From positions 1-53,934 of the forward strand of contig DAOVDI010000004.1 in assembly GCA_030669585.1 (NCBI GenBank): a DNA stretch of 53,934 nt, read 5' to 3'. Source of the stretch: Acidobacteriota bacterium (GTDB lineage Bacteria > Acidobacteriota > Aminicenantia > Aminicenantales > Aminicenantaceae). Under the pieces are notes generated by a model. That model was not told the DNA's origin. It did no database searches and was given only the letters and a program-made list of their open reading frames with translations. Shown one piece after another: positions 36,015-45,087 of the stretch. The position numbers were made by a program, and so were the translations under genes. How positions within the stretch are numbered: the first letter of the stretch is position 1; each line of letters opens with the position of its first letter.

Positions 36015-38552
36015 ATGTTGGATGCCTACATAAAGCATGAATCTGTGCGGAAAACCATGGGAATTCCTCCCAGGCCGCTGGCCCCGGATGAGACCCTGGA
36101 GGTTTGCCGTGTTTTGGAGAATCCTCCTGATGAAAAACAGGAATATTTATTGGACCTACTGACCAACCGGGTCTCTCCTGGTGTCGATACAGCTGCCAAG
36201 GTCAAAGCCGCATGGCTTAGCGACATAGCAACAGGAAAGATATCATCACCCGTGCTTACAAATAAGAAAGCAGTCTATTGGCTCGGAACAATGCTCGGAG
36301 GCTATAATGTTGAACCGCTTCTCAAGTTCCTGGAACATGACAACCTTGCACAGGAAGCTGTTGAAGCGTTAAAAAAGACCATACTTGTTTATGGGGCTTT
36401 TGACAGTATTGTCTCCCTATCTAAAACCAATTCTTTTGCTGAAGCTGTATTAAAGTCCTGGGCGGCCGGGGAATGGTTTTTAAACGGCCCGGAATTTCCT
36501 GATAGTATGATCTTAAAGGTTTTCAAGGTCGATGGGGAGATCAATACGGATGATCTCTCACCGGCGAAATATGCTTGGAGCAGGCCGGATATCCCGCTTC
36601 ATGCTCTATCAATAGGAGAAACACGATTCCCCGGAGGCATCGAAAAGATTGCGAAATTCCGGGAACAGGGCCATCAGGTTGTGTTTGTAGGAGATGTTGT
36701 AGGGACTGGGTCTTCCCGAAAATCCGCAACCAATTCCATGCTGTGGTATATCGGTCAGGACATTCCTTTTGTTCCAAATAAAAGAAGGGGAGGGGTTGTG
36801 ATCGGAGGCTTAATTGCTCCAATTTTCTTTAACACTGTGGAGGATTCCGGAGGTCTGCCCATTATGTGTGATGTTTCCGGTATAAAGACTGGAGATATGA
36901 TCACACTCGATTTTACAGAAGGAAAAATCAGCGATAAGAGCGGCAATGTCTTATCAGAGTTCCAATTAAAAACTCCTGCCCTTAAGGATGAGTTTAGGGC
37001 AGGTGGAAGGTTGTTTCTCATCATAGGCCGTTCTTTGACAGAGAAGGCGCGTGATGTTTTGAGGCTCCCTAAAACAGATATTTTTGTGGTTCAGGAGAAT
37101 CCTGAGCCCAAACCAGGTCAGAGCTACAGCCTTGCACAGAAGATCGTGGGAAAAGCCTGTGGGACAGATGGGATCTTGCCTGATACAGACTGCGAGCCGA
37201 AGATGACTACTGTGGGATCTCAGGATACGACCGGTCCCATGACAGCAGATGAACTAAAAGAGCTTGCCTGTCTGGAGTTTCATTGCGACCTCTTCATGCA
37301 GTCATTCTGTCATACGGCAGCATACCCTAAAACGGCTGATGTAAAAATGCATCAAACACTGCAGAAGTTTGTAGTCGAGCGTAAAGGCATCTCTCTCCGC
37401 CCGGGTGATGGGGTCATCCACACATGGCTGAACAGGCTTTTACTCCCTGATACTATGGGCACAGGAGGGGATTCGCACACGCGTTTTCCCATTGGACTCA
37501 GTTTTCCTGCCGGGTCCGGACTCGTGGCTTTTGCCGGAGCTTTGGGATTTATGCCTTTAGATATGCCGGACTCCGTGCTTGTGAAGTTCAAAGGCCAGTT
37601 CAATCCGGGTATCACCCTCAGGGATGTTGTGAATGCTATCCCTTATTTTGCAATAAAAGAAGGTCTTTTATCTGTTGCCAAGGAAGGAAAGAAAAATATT
37701 TTTAACGGCCGGATCATTGAAATGGAAGGACTGCCAGATCTTACTGTTGAGCAGGCGTTTGAATTGACTGATGCAACAGCGGAACGCTCCGCAGCAGGGG
37801 GAACCATTGAGCTCAGCGAGAAAAGCGTGGCAGATTACCTCAAAAGTAATATTGCCCTTATGGAGGCATTGATCAAAGACGGGTATCAGGATGCTGATTC
37901 GTTGAAACGCCGTATCGAAGCCTGTCAAACCTGGCTGGAGAAGCCTACACTGATAAGACGGGATGAACGGGCAGAATACGCTGAGGTTTTGGAGATCGAT
38001 CTTTCAGAGATTAAAGAACCGATCCTGGCATGTCCAAATGATCCTGATGATGTGAAACTCCTGTCTGATGTGGCCGGGGTAAAGATCGACGAGGTTTTTA
38101 TTGGTTCCTGTATGACAAATATTGGGCATTTCCGTGCCTCTGCAAGAATTTTTGAAGGGGCTGGATATCTTAAAACCCGTGTATGGATAACTCCTCCAAC
38201 AAAGATGGACAGGACCCAATTGATTAAAGAAGGTCTTTATTCGATATTTTCCTCCATCGGAGCGCGGACAGAAATTCCAGGCTGTTCGCTGTGTATGGGA
38301 AATCAGGCCCGGGTTACACCAAAAGCAACAGTATATTCCACATCCACTCGAAACTTCGATAACAGGATGGGAGACGGTGCCCTTGTATATCTCGGTGGAG
38401 CAGAGCTGGCAGCAGTGACAGCATTAGCTGGTGAGCTGCCTGCGCCGGAAGTATATTTCTCTGCATACGATCAAAAGATCAGACCGGATATGGATAAGAT
38501 CTACAACTATCTGCAATTTGATAAAATGGCAGATCTTAAACTGGAATACTAA
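36015..38552 (+). CDS. acnB: Aconitate hydratase B (bifunctional aconitase/2-methylisocitrate dehydratase type)
   Basis: 845 aa; 'DGEINTDDLSPAKYAWSRPDIPLHAL', 'VGDVVGTGSSRKSATNSMLWYIG', 'MGTGGDSHTRFPIGLSFPAGSGLVAFAGALG', 'FIGSCMTNIGHFR', 'EIPGCSLCMGNQARV'. Confidence 0.96.
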   Translation: MLDAYIKHESVRKTMGIPPRPLAPDETLEVCRVLENPPDEKQEYLLDLLTNRVSPGVDTAAKVKAAWLSDIATGKISSPVLTNKKAVYWLGTMLGGYNVEPLLKFLEHDNLAQEAVEALKKTILVYGAFDSIVSLSKTNSFAEAVLKSWAAGEWFLNGPEFPDSMILKVFKVDGEINTDDLSPAKYAWSRPDIPLHALSIGETRFPGGIEKIAKFREQGHQVVFVGDVVGTGSSRKSATNSMLWYIGQDIPFVPNKRRGGVVIGGLIAPIFFNTVEDSGGLPIMCDVSGIKTGDMITLDFTEGKISDKSGNVLSEFQLKTPALKDEFRAGGRLFLIIGRSLTEKARDVLRLPKTDIFVVQENPEPKPGQSYSLAQKIVGKACGTDGILPDTDCEPKMTTVGSQDTTGPMTADELKELACLEFHCDLFMQSFCHTAAYPKTADVKMHQTLQKFVVERKGISLRPGDGVIHTWLNRLLLPDTMGTGGDSHTRFPIGLSFPAGSGLVAFAGALGFMPLDMPDSVLVKFKGQFNPGITLRDVVNAIPYFAIKEGLLSVAKEGKKNIFNGRIIEMEGLPDLTVEQAFELTDATAERSAAGGTIELSEKSVADYLKSNIALMEALIKDGYQDADSLKRRIEACQTWLEKPTLIRRDERAEYAEVLEIDLSEIKEPILACPNDPDDVKLLSDVAGVKIDEVFIGSCMTNIGHFRASARIFEGAGYLKTRVWITPPTKMDRTQLIKEGLYSIFSSIGARTEIPGCSLCMGNQARVTPKATVYSTSTRNFDNRMGDGALVYLGGAELAAVTALAGELPAPEVYFSAYDQKIRPDMDKIYNYLQFDKMADLKLEY

Positions 38553-38557
38553 TCTAA

Positions 38558-38820
38558 CCTGGATTATTCACGGATCGAGATTGGTTATAAGGATTCAAGG
38601 ATTCGAGTGAAAAGAAATAATATAAAGAGAGGATTCGAGTTTTTTTGTTGTGTCCCGTTGAATTGAATGCCTGGACTATTTACGAGTCGAGGTTGATGCA
38701 TCTGCAAGAGGTTGTTCGTGAAGCCGTATTTATATACTGCGAACGAACGGCATCGCAGCAGATGGGATAAGATCGGCTTGTAAATTGTTCAGGCTGCCCT
38801 GGATTATTCACGGGTTGCGA
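38558..38820 (+). repeat. Three direct copies of the element left terminus in the acnB-fabG gap, the middle one carrying the hairpin
   Basis: CCTGGATTATTCACGGATCGAG at 38558; CCTGGACTATTTACGAGTCGAGG at 38670; CCTGGATTATTCACGGGTTGCG at 38798. Confidence 0.8.
38699..38764 (+). other. Structured hairpin with conserved 23-nt loop, copy 2
   Basis: Inner stem GTTCGT (38714-38719)/ACGAAC (38743-38748) around loop GAAGCCGTATTTATATACTGCGA; outer stem CATCTGC (38699-38705)/GCAGATG (38758-38764). Confidence 0.7.
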
Positions 38821-38833
38821 AAAGGAAAGAAAG

Positions 38834-39592
38834 ATGATCGATCTAACAGGAAAGAAGGTATTAGTAACCGGCGGATCACGTGGAATTGGATGTGCTACAT
38901 CTCTTTTGTTTGCTGAAGCGGGATGTGATGTTGCGATCAATTATGCGCACAAGGACGGACCTGCCAAGTCGGTTAAAGCACAGATCGAGCAGTTAGGCCG
39001 GAATTGCTTGATCCTGAAGGCCGATGTTTCCAAAATAAATGATGTTGAGCGAATGGTCCGACAGATTTTTGAGAAATGGGACGGAATTGATATCGTTGTG
39101 AACAATGCCGGGATATGGACATATGGTGAAATTGGGGACATGGATGAGAGCACATGGAAAGAGACCATGGGCATCAATCTGGATGGTGTTTTTTATGTTT
39201 GCAACGCAATTGTCCCTGAAATGAAAGCCGGAAAGAGCGGAGTGATTATTATTGTATCCTCAACAGCAGGGATCAGAGGGGAGGCTTTCCATTCCCACTA
39301 TGCTGCCAGCAAAGGAGCCTTGATTTCTTTCACGAAATCTCTGGCACAGGAACTGGCGCCTTATGGGATCAGGGTAAATTGTGTGACACCAGGCTGGGTG
39401 GATACTGATATGTGTGCAGATATATTAAGCGACCCTGCATTTCGGAAAGGTGTTGAAGAAAGTATTCCCTTAAAGAGAATTTCTAATCCAGTCGATATTG
39501 CCGGTCCCATCCTTTTTTTGGCTTCTGATCTGGCCCGCCATATTACAGGCGAGATATTAAATGTTAATGGTGGTTCTGTCCTTTGCGGATGA
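38834..39592 (+). CDS. SDR-family oxidoreductase (FabG-like 3-oxoacyl-ACP reductase)
   Basis: 252 aa; 'KKVLVTGGSRGIGCATSLLFAEAGCDVAINYAHK', 'VNNAGIW', 'HSHYAASKGALISFTKSLAQEL'. Confidence 0.93.
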   Translation: MIDLTGKKVLVTGGSRGIGCATSLLFAEAGCDVAINYAHKDGPAKSVKAQIEQLGRNCLILKADVSKINDVERMVRQIFEKWDGIDIVVNNAGIWTYGEIGDMDESTWKETMGINLDGVFYVCNAIVPEMKAGKSGVIIIVSSTAGIRGEAFHSHYAASKGALISFTKSLAQELAPYGIRVNCVTPGWVDTDMCADILSDPAFRKGVEESIPLKRISNPVDIAGPILFLASDLARHITGEILNVNGGSVLCG

Positions 39593-39673
39593 ACAGTTCC
39601 TTGTCCCTGTTGTTATTCCTGCTTGCGAAAACCCTCTGAATTTGCTAATTTCAAATAGAAACAAGGAGGAAAG

Positions 39674-39934
39674 ATGGAGGAAGAAATTGGCCGGATTATT
39701 CATTATTTTTCTAAGATCAATGTGGCTGTTCTCGAAATGGTAGAAGGAAAATTAAAAACAGGAAATACCATCCATATCAAAGGTCATACAACAGAACTCT
39801 ATCAGAAAGTCGGCTCCATGCAGGTGGATTATAAGCCTGTTGATGTTGCAGAAAAGGGAATGCAAGTTGGTTTAAAAGTAGAAAGCCATGTTCGTCCGAA
39901 CGATAGAGTCTATAAGATCAGTGATGATATATAA
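39674..39934 (+). CDS. Stand-alone translation-factor domain-II-like beta-barrel protein (86 aa)
   Basis: 'EIGRIIHYFSKINVAVLEMVEGKLKTGNTIHIKGHTTELYQKVGSMQVDYKPVDVAEKGMQVGLKVESHVRPNDRVYKI'. Confidence 0.8.
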   Translation: MEEEIGRIIHYFSKINVAVLEMVEGKLKTGNTIHIKGHTTELYQKVGSMQVDYKPVDVAEKGMQVGLKVESHVRPNDRVYKISDDI

Positions 39935-39951
39935 GAAGTTGCGATAATAAA

Positions 39952-40061
39952 AATAGGGTTCAAGGATTCAAGGGGTCGAGGATTCGAGTGAAAAAAATTG
40001 ACTCCTATAGACCTCAAAAGACTTCTAAAGACTTCGACAGACTTTTCTCGCCGACGAGATA
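39952..40061 (-). repeat. Composite intergenic repeat, copy F, inverted (AAGTC array on minus strand plus GGATTCRA units)
   Basis: ACTCCTATAG ACCTCAAAAG ACTTCTAAAG ACTTCGACAG ACTTTTCTCG at 40001-40050; GGTTCAA GGATTCAA GGGGTCGA GGATTCGA upstream. Confidence 0.75.
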
Positions 40062-40076
40062 AAAGGAGTTTGGCTT

Positions 40077-41753
40077 GTGAATGGAAAATATCTGAAAAAG
40101 GACATAATGAAAAAATCCTTATTGCAATGGAAACAAAAAAGCTATCATGAGACTCTCAAAGCGAGCTCTCTGGAAAAAAAGCACACAACCATCAGTGGTA
40201 AAAAGATCAACCCTCTTTATACACCTTTGGACCTGGACGATTTTGATTATTCAACACAGTTAGGATTCCCGGGAGAATATCCTTATACACGGGGGATTCA
40301 CAGTTCCATGTATCACGGGCGTCCCTGGACCATGCGCCAGTTTTCAGGATTCGGAACAGCCGAGGCTACTAACAGTAGATACAGATATTTGCTTTCCCAT
40401 GGGCAGACAGGATTAAGCGTGGCCTTTCACCTTCCGACCCTGATGGGCATGGACTCTGACCATCCGCTGGCTCTGGGAGAAGTGGGGAAGTGCGGCGTGG
40501 CCATCGATTCACTGGCAGATATGGAGATCCTGTTCGACCGGATCCCCCTTGACAAGATAACGACATCAATGACAATCAATGCTCCTGCTGCAGTTTTATG
40601 GGCTATGTATATTGCGGTTGCAGAAAAACAGGGCGTGCCTCCCCGAAAGATATCCGGCACCATACAAAACGATATTTTGAAAGAATACATTGCCCAAAAG
40701 ACATTCATATTTCCTCCCAACCCATCCATGAAATTGATCGTGGATACTTTTGAGTACGGTGCGCAGGAGGTTCCTCGCTGGAATACTATTTCCATTTCAG
40801 GTTATCATATCCGGGAGGCGGGAGCTACAGCGGTCCAGGAATTGGCCTTCACGCTTAGAGACGGCATCGAATATGTAGAGTGGGCCCTTGAGAGAGGATT
40901 GGATGTGGATGTTTTTGCTCCCAGACTCTCTTATTTTTTCAATTCTCATAACGATTTTTTCGAGGAGATCGCCAAGTTCAGAGCAGCCAGAAAAATTTGG
41001 GCTGATGTGATGCGCAACCGATTCAAGGCTAACAATCCAAGGTCTTGGCTGCTGAGGTTCCACACACAGACATCCGGAGTCTCATTGATGGCACAGCAGC
41101 CCTACAACAATGTTGTAAGGGTGGCTCTGCAGGGCCTTGCGGCTGTACTTGGAGGAACCCAGTCTCTTCACACCAATTCTTTGGACGAAACATATGCCTT
41201 GCCTTCAGAAGACGCAGTAACTATCGCCCTCCGCACACAGCAAATAATTGCTCATGAGAGCGGTGTAACCAACACGATCGACCCTCTGGGCGGGTCCTAT
41301 TTTGTAGAAAAATTGACTCTGGAAATGGAAGAGGAAGCATGTGAATATATAAAAAGGATCGATGATATGGGTGGAATGGTCAAGGCCATAGAAATGGGGT
41401 TCCCTCAAAAAGAGATTTTAGACAGCGCCTATTATTATCAGCAGGCTGTGGAGAAGAAAGAGAAAATCATTGTTGGAGTGAATGATTTTATCATGGAGCA
41501 GGAAAGGATCCCGACTCTGGAGATCGATGATTCCACGGCTGAACAGCATCTTACCCGTTTGAAAGAAGTCCGAAAAGGGAGAAATAAAACTCGGGTAAAA
41601 GGGTATCTTGCTGATTTAAAAAAAGCGGCTGAAGATCAAGTAAACCTGATGCCCTTACTTTTGAGCTGCGTGAAAAGTTATGCAACTCTTGGTGAAATTA
41701 TTGATACTTTAAAAATCGTCTATGGAGAATATGATGAGCCGATCACCTATTGA
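40077..41753 (+). CDS. Acyl-CoA mutase large subunit (methylmalonyl-CoA mutase family)
   Basis: 558 aa; '[50 protein letters not shown]', '[24 protein letters not shown]', '[11 protein letters not shown]', '[18 protein letters not shown]', '[11 protein letters not shown]'. Start may be internal (Met at residue 11). Confidence 0.93.
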   Translation: MNGKYLKKDIMKKSLLQWKQKSYHETLKASSLEKKHTTISGKKINPLYTPLDLDDFDYSTQLGFPGEYPYTRGIHSSMYHGRPWTMRQFSGFGTAEATNSRYRYLLSHGQTGLSVAFHLPTLMGMDSDHPLALGEVGKCGVAIDSLADMEILFDRIPLDKITTSMTINAPAAVLWAMYIAVAEKQGVPPRKISGTIQNDILKEYIAQKTFIFPPNPSMKLIVDTFEYGAQEVPRWNTISISGYHIREAGATAVQELAFTLRDGIEYVEWALERGLDVDVFAPRLSYFFNSHNDFFEEIAKFRAARKIWADVMRNRFKANNPRSWLLRFHTQTSGVSLMAQQPYNNVVRVALQGLAAVLGGTQSLHTNSLDETYALPSEDAVTIALRTQQIIAHESGVTNTIDPLGGSYFVEKLTLEMEEEACEYIKRIDDMGGMVKAIEMGFPQKEILDSAYYYQQAVEKKEKIIVGVNDFIMEQERIPTLEIDDSTAEQHLTRLKEVRKGRNKTRVKGYLADLKKAAEDQVNLMPLLLSCVKSYATLGEIIDTLKIVYGEYDEPITY

Positions 41754-41766
41754 TGATGGAAGGACA

Positions 41767-42168
41767 ATGGGAGAAAATAAATTAAGAGTTCTTGTGGCCA
41801 AACCTGGGCTGGATGGACATGACAGAGGAGCCAAGGTCATATGCCGCGCGTTGAGAGACGCAGGGTACGAGGTGGTTTATACAGGCCTTAGAAGAACCCC
41901 GGAGGAAATCGTCAGTGCGGCCATTCAGGAGGATGTGGATGTGATAGGTTTGAGTATTCTTTCAGGAGCCCACAATGTGCTTTTCCCAAAGATCCTGGAC
42001 CTTCTCAAGGACCAGGATGCAGGAGATATCACTGTTATTGCTGGGGGGATCATACCGGAAAAGGATATTCCCGGCCTGAAAGAAGCAGGGATCGGCGAGA
42101 TATTTCTGCCCGGCACCTCTACCAAGGACATTGTAGAATGGATCGAAGCAAATGTACGGAATATTTGA
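41767..42168 (+). CDS. Acyl-CoA mutase cobalamin-binding small subunit
   Basis: '[43 protein letters not shown]' with DxHxxG; '[11 protein letters not shown]', '[11 protein letters not shown]'. The ORF track opens at 41722; the Met at 41767 is the likelier start. Confidence 0.92.
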   Translation: MGENKLRVLVAKPGLDGHDRGAKVICRALRDAGYEVVYTGLRRTPEEIVSAAIQEDVDVIGLSILSGAHNVLFPKILDLLKDQDAGDITVIAGGIIPEKDIPGLKEAGIGEIFLPGTSTKDIVEWIEANVRNI

Positions 42169-42170
42169 AT

Positions 42171-42484
42171 CTGCTTTATTTATAAAAATTTGCTATATGT
42201 TAAAAAAAAGGGTTCGAGGATTCAAGGATTCAAGAAGAGGCCAAAGGTGAAAGGCCAAAGGCTAAAGTAAGACGTCGTTCCCGCGGAAGCGGGAAACCAG
42301 GCGTCGTTCCCGTGCAAACGGGAAACCAGTATAAATTGTATTCTGGATCCCCGCATGCGCGAGGATGACGATAGGGAAGGAACGGGAATGACGGAAATTA
42401 AATGACTTTGGGCTAAGCAGCTTTTTGCCTCTTTTGCATTGGCCTTTGGCCCTTGGCCTTTCTTCGACCCGTGAATAAAGCAAG
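42171..42484 (-). repeat. Composite MITE-like element, copy C, inverted, with both termini
   Basis: CTGCTTTATTTATAAAAATT ... CGACCCGTGAATAAAGCAAG. The reverse complement shares CCAATGCAAAAGAGGC...GCCCAAAGTCATTTAATTT[A/C]CGTCATTCCCGT with copy A. Confidence 0.85.
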
Positions 42485-42505
42485 TTAATTGATAAGAGAA
42501 AATTC

Positions 42506-42533
42506 TTGACATTAATCTGCGCAATTATAATAA
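42506..42533 (+). promoter_or_regulatory. Putative sigma70-like promoter (TTGACA-N16-TAATAA) upstream of the M23 peptidase
   Basis: TTGACA 42506-42511; TAATAA 42528-42533; ATG at 42548, so any leader would be very short. Confidence 0.5.
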
Positions 42534-42547
42534 TCTAGGGATATTAA

Positions 42548-43447
42548 ATGAAAAATAAGCTTTTTTCTATTATGATCCTTCCTCATCATGGGGGAAAGTT
42601 GCACACTATTTCTCTGTCAAAACAAAAGATCAAGATTTTTGCAGGAATAGGACTTGCAATTATTCTTATATTGTCCGTTTTCATGATTGATTATTTTACC
42701 ATGGATGTTACACGTAAAAAGTATCGGAACCTGAAGGCGGAGAACAGAATACAACAGGAATCACTGTCGGAATACAAACAGCGTCTTGATAGATTGAGCA
42801 CTGACATGGCCAGTATAGAGCAGTATGTTAAAAAGCTCAATGTTATGGCCGGGCTGAAAGCGAGCGAACCCTTACGAGAGGTCGGAGGAGCGGGAAGCGG
42901 ACCTGGAAATACTCAATCAGTTCTTCCTGCTGTAACAGCTCAGGATTTAACTGCTGTCAAATTTGAAAGTATAGAAAGCAAGGCTGAGCAGATGGGACAA
43001 AATCTAAAAACCCTGCTTGTCCATTACGAAGTAGAAACAAACAAACTGGCTTCCACGCCATCCATCTGGCCGACCAGGGGATATATGTCTTCATCTTATG
43101 GTTACAGGGATGATCCGATCACTGGAAAAAGAGCTATGCACTGGGGTATTGACATCGTAACGAATGTCGGCAACCCGATCTGGACCACTGCCGATGGAAG
43201 AGTGATATCCTGCAAATATGACAAGATCGGCGGTAAGACTATTAAGGTGGCGCATCTTCCCGGTGTTATAACAATATATTGCCACTTAAGTCAGTTCGAG
43301 GTCAAGGCAGGGCAGAAAGTCAAACGGGGACAGGTTATCGGTTTGGTCGGTAAGACCGGAAAAACTACCGGTCCTCATCTCCACTATGAGGTCCGGGTAA
43401 ACGGTGTGAGAAAGAACCCGTACTATTGGATACTGGAAGAAGACTGA
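42548..43447 (+). CDS. M23-family peptidase with N-terminal TM and coiled coil
   Basis: 299 aa; 'SSYGYRDDPITGKRAMHWGIDIVTNVGNPIWTTADGRV', 'GLVGKTGKTTGPHLHYEVRVNG'. Confidence 0.93.
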   Translation: MKNKLFSIMILPHHGGKLHTISLSKQKIKIFAGIGLAIILILSVFMIDYFTMDVTRKKYRNLKAENRIQQESLSEYKQRLDRLSTDMASIEQYVKKLNVMAGLKASEPLREVGGAGSGPGNTQSVLPAVTAQDLTAVKFESIESKAEQMGQNLKTLLVHYEVETNKLASTPSIWPTRGYMSSSYGYRDDPITGKRAMHWGIDIVTNVGNPIWTTADGRVISCKYDKIGGKTIKVAHLPGVITIYCHLSQFEVKAGQKVKRGQVIGLVGKTGKTTGPHLHYEVRVNGVRKNPYYWILEED

Positions 43448-43463
43448 CGCCGTTTCTCTTTGA

Positions 43464-44396
43464 TCAGGAGAAAATATCCCCTTCTTTTATCCGGACTCCC
43501 AGAGAAAATGCATACGCGCTCATGGATTTTTTATTTTCGGGCTGAAGTAATTCAATATAGAAAAGGCTGCCGTTCCCGCAGCAAATATTTATCCCCTGAT
43601 TTTTAATAACCAGAATCTCTCCCGGTTTGCCCTTGTGGCCGGAGGATGAGACCATTTGGCCTTTAATGATTTTTATCCGCTTATTATCATAATAACAAAA
43701 AGATGACGGCCATGGGGTAAAAGCCCTTATCTGATTTTCAATTTTTTCTGCACTCCATTTCCAATCGATCCGTCCATCCTCCTTTTTTATCAAAGGTGCA
43801 TATGTGGCCAGGGAATGGTCCTGTTTCTGTGGGGAAATACGGTCGATCTTCTTGATCGTATCTAGGAGAAGCTCGGTACCGATATCTGTCAGCCGGCTTT
43901 CCAGTTCAGCCGCTGTTTCGCCAGGGAAAATATCAGATTCTTTTTGTGCAAGAATGAGGCCTTCATCTATTTTGGCATTGAGTTCAAAAATAGTGACTCC
44001 GGTACTTTTTTCGCCGTTCAGGATGGCCCATTGGACCGGAGAAGCCCCGCGGTATTTAGGAAGCAGGGAATAATGGATATTGAGAGAATAATACCTGGGA
44101 AAATAAATGATCGAATCTGGCAAAAACTGACCGTACGCAACTACGATATTCAGATCAGGAGCAGCAGCCTGTAATTTTTCAATAGCCAAAGGATCTTTAC
44201 GGATACGATTTGGTTGGAATACAGGAATATTGTGCTTCAATGCAAACTTTTTTACCGGGGAGAGTGTGAGTCTTTTTCCCCGGCCGGAAGGCCTGTCTGG
44301 TTGAGTAACGACAAGTGTGATCATGTGGCTGGCATCCTTTAATGCCTTTAATGGGACAATAGCTGTAGCAGGGCTTCCGAAAAAAACTATATTCAT
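43464..44396 (-). CDS. fmt: Methionyl-tRNA formyltransferase
   Basis: MNIVFFGSPATAIVPLKAL...; 'YSLNIHYSLLPKYRGASPVQWAILNGEKSTGVTIFELNAKIDEG'. Confidence 0.95.
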   Translation of the reverse strand: MNIVFFGSPATAIVPLKALKDASHMITLVVTQPDRPSGRGKRLTLSPVKKFALKHNIPVFQPNRIRKDPLAIEKLQAAAPDLNIVVAYGQFLPDSIIYFPRYYSLNIHYSLLPKYRGASPVQWAILNGEKSTGVTIFELNAKIDEGLILAQKESDIFPGETAAELESRLTDIGTELLLDTIKKIDRISPQKQDHSLATYAPLIKKEDGRIDWKWSAEKIENQIRAFTPWPSSFCYYDNKRIKIIKGQMVSSSGHKGKPGEILVIKNQGINICCGNGSLFYIELLQPENKKSMSAYAFSLGVRIKEGDIFS

Positions 44397-44908
44397 TAAA
44401 ACAGGCCTTTTTCCCTTTGTTTCCTCAATTTTTTTCTGATGAGTTTCTTTTTCAAAGGAGAAAGGTAGTCGATGATAAGAACTCCGTTAAGATGGTCGAT
44501 CTCATGACAAAAAACCCTGGCCAGAAGTTCATTGGCATCTATGGTTTTTACGATTCCGTCCAGATCGCTTCCTTTAACAAGGACTCTGGAAGGCCTGGGA
44601 ACTTTTTCATAGACATCCGGGAGGGAGAGACAGCCTTCTTCTGAAATGATCTCCCCTTCCTTTTTAATGATCTCGGGATTGATGAGCACAAAAAGGTCCT
44701 TTTTATTCTCTCCAACAGACAGGTCAACAGTTATCAACCGGACGCTTTCACCGACCTGTGGAGCTGAGAGCCCAAGCCCGGGTGCAATGTGCATTGTTTC
44801 CACCATGGATGCGGCGAGGTTTTTAATATCCTCAGTAATTTCTTTTATTTTTTCTGACTTCTGCAGAAGAATGTCATCTCCGTACTTTTTAATTTCTATG
44901 ATCGGCAT
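44396..44908 (-). CDS. def: Peptide deformylase
   Basis: 'GLSAPQVGES', 'EEGCLSLPDVYEKVPRP', 'VFCHEIDHLNGVLIIDYL' (HExxH). Confidence 0.95.
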   Translation of the reverse strand: MPIIEIKKYGDDILLQKSEKIKEITEDIKNLAASMVETMHIAPGLGLSAPQVGESVRLITVDLSVGENKKDLFVLINPEIIKKEGEIISEEGCLSLPDVYEKVPRPSRVLVKGSDLDGIVKTIDANELLARVFCHEIDHLNGVLIIDYLSPLKKKLIRKKLRKQREKGLF

Positions 44909-45042
44909 TATGATCTTTTCCTAAACAACTTTAAAAACTCATTCTAATGCATATGAATTGTTTCTTCAATACGCCAACAGACGCCGGCAAAAAAACTTGA
45001 GTCGACAAATATCATAAATCACCCAAGAGTGTTGATTTTTAT

Positions 45043-45071
45043 TTGCTTGTAACCGTTATTTGTGATAAAAA
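45043..45071 (+). promoter_or_regulatory. Putative promoter of the mre-mrd operon (TTGCTT-N17-TAAAAA)
   Basis: Hexamers at 45043-45048 and 45066-45071, 17 bp before the mreB ATG. Confidence 0.3.
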
Positions 45072-45087
45072 TCTTTATTGAGGAAAA

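Noticed and set aside
41722-41766. Programmed overlap between the two mutase subunit genes
   Set aside because: The 41722 start gives an unconserved-looking 15-aa extension; a start at 41767 explains the protein without overlap.
42222-42524. 100-aa and 73-aa minus-strand ORFs over copy C
   Set aside because: Repeat-derived low-information translation covering the element itself; no protein-like features.
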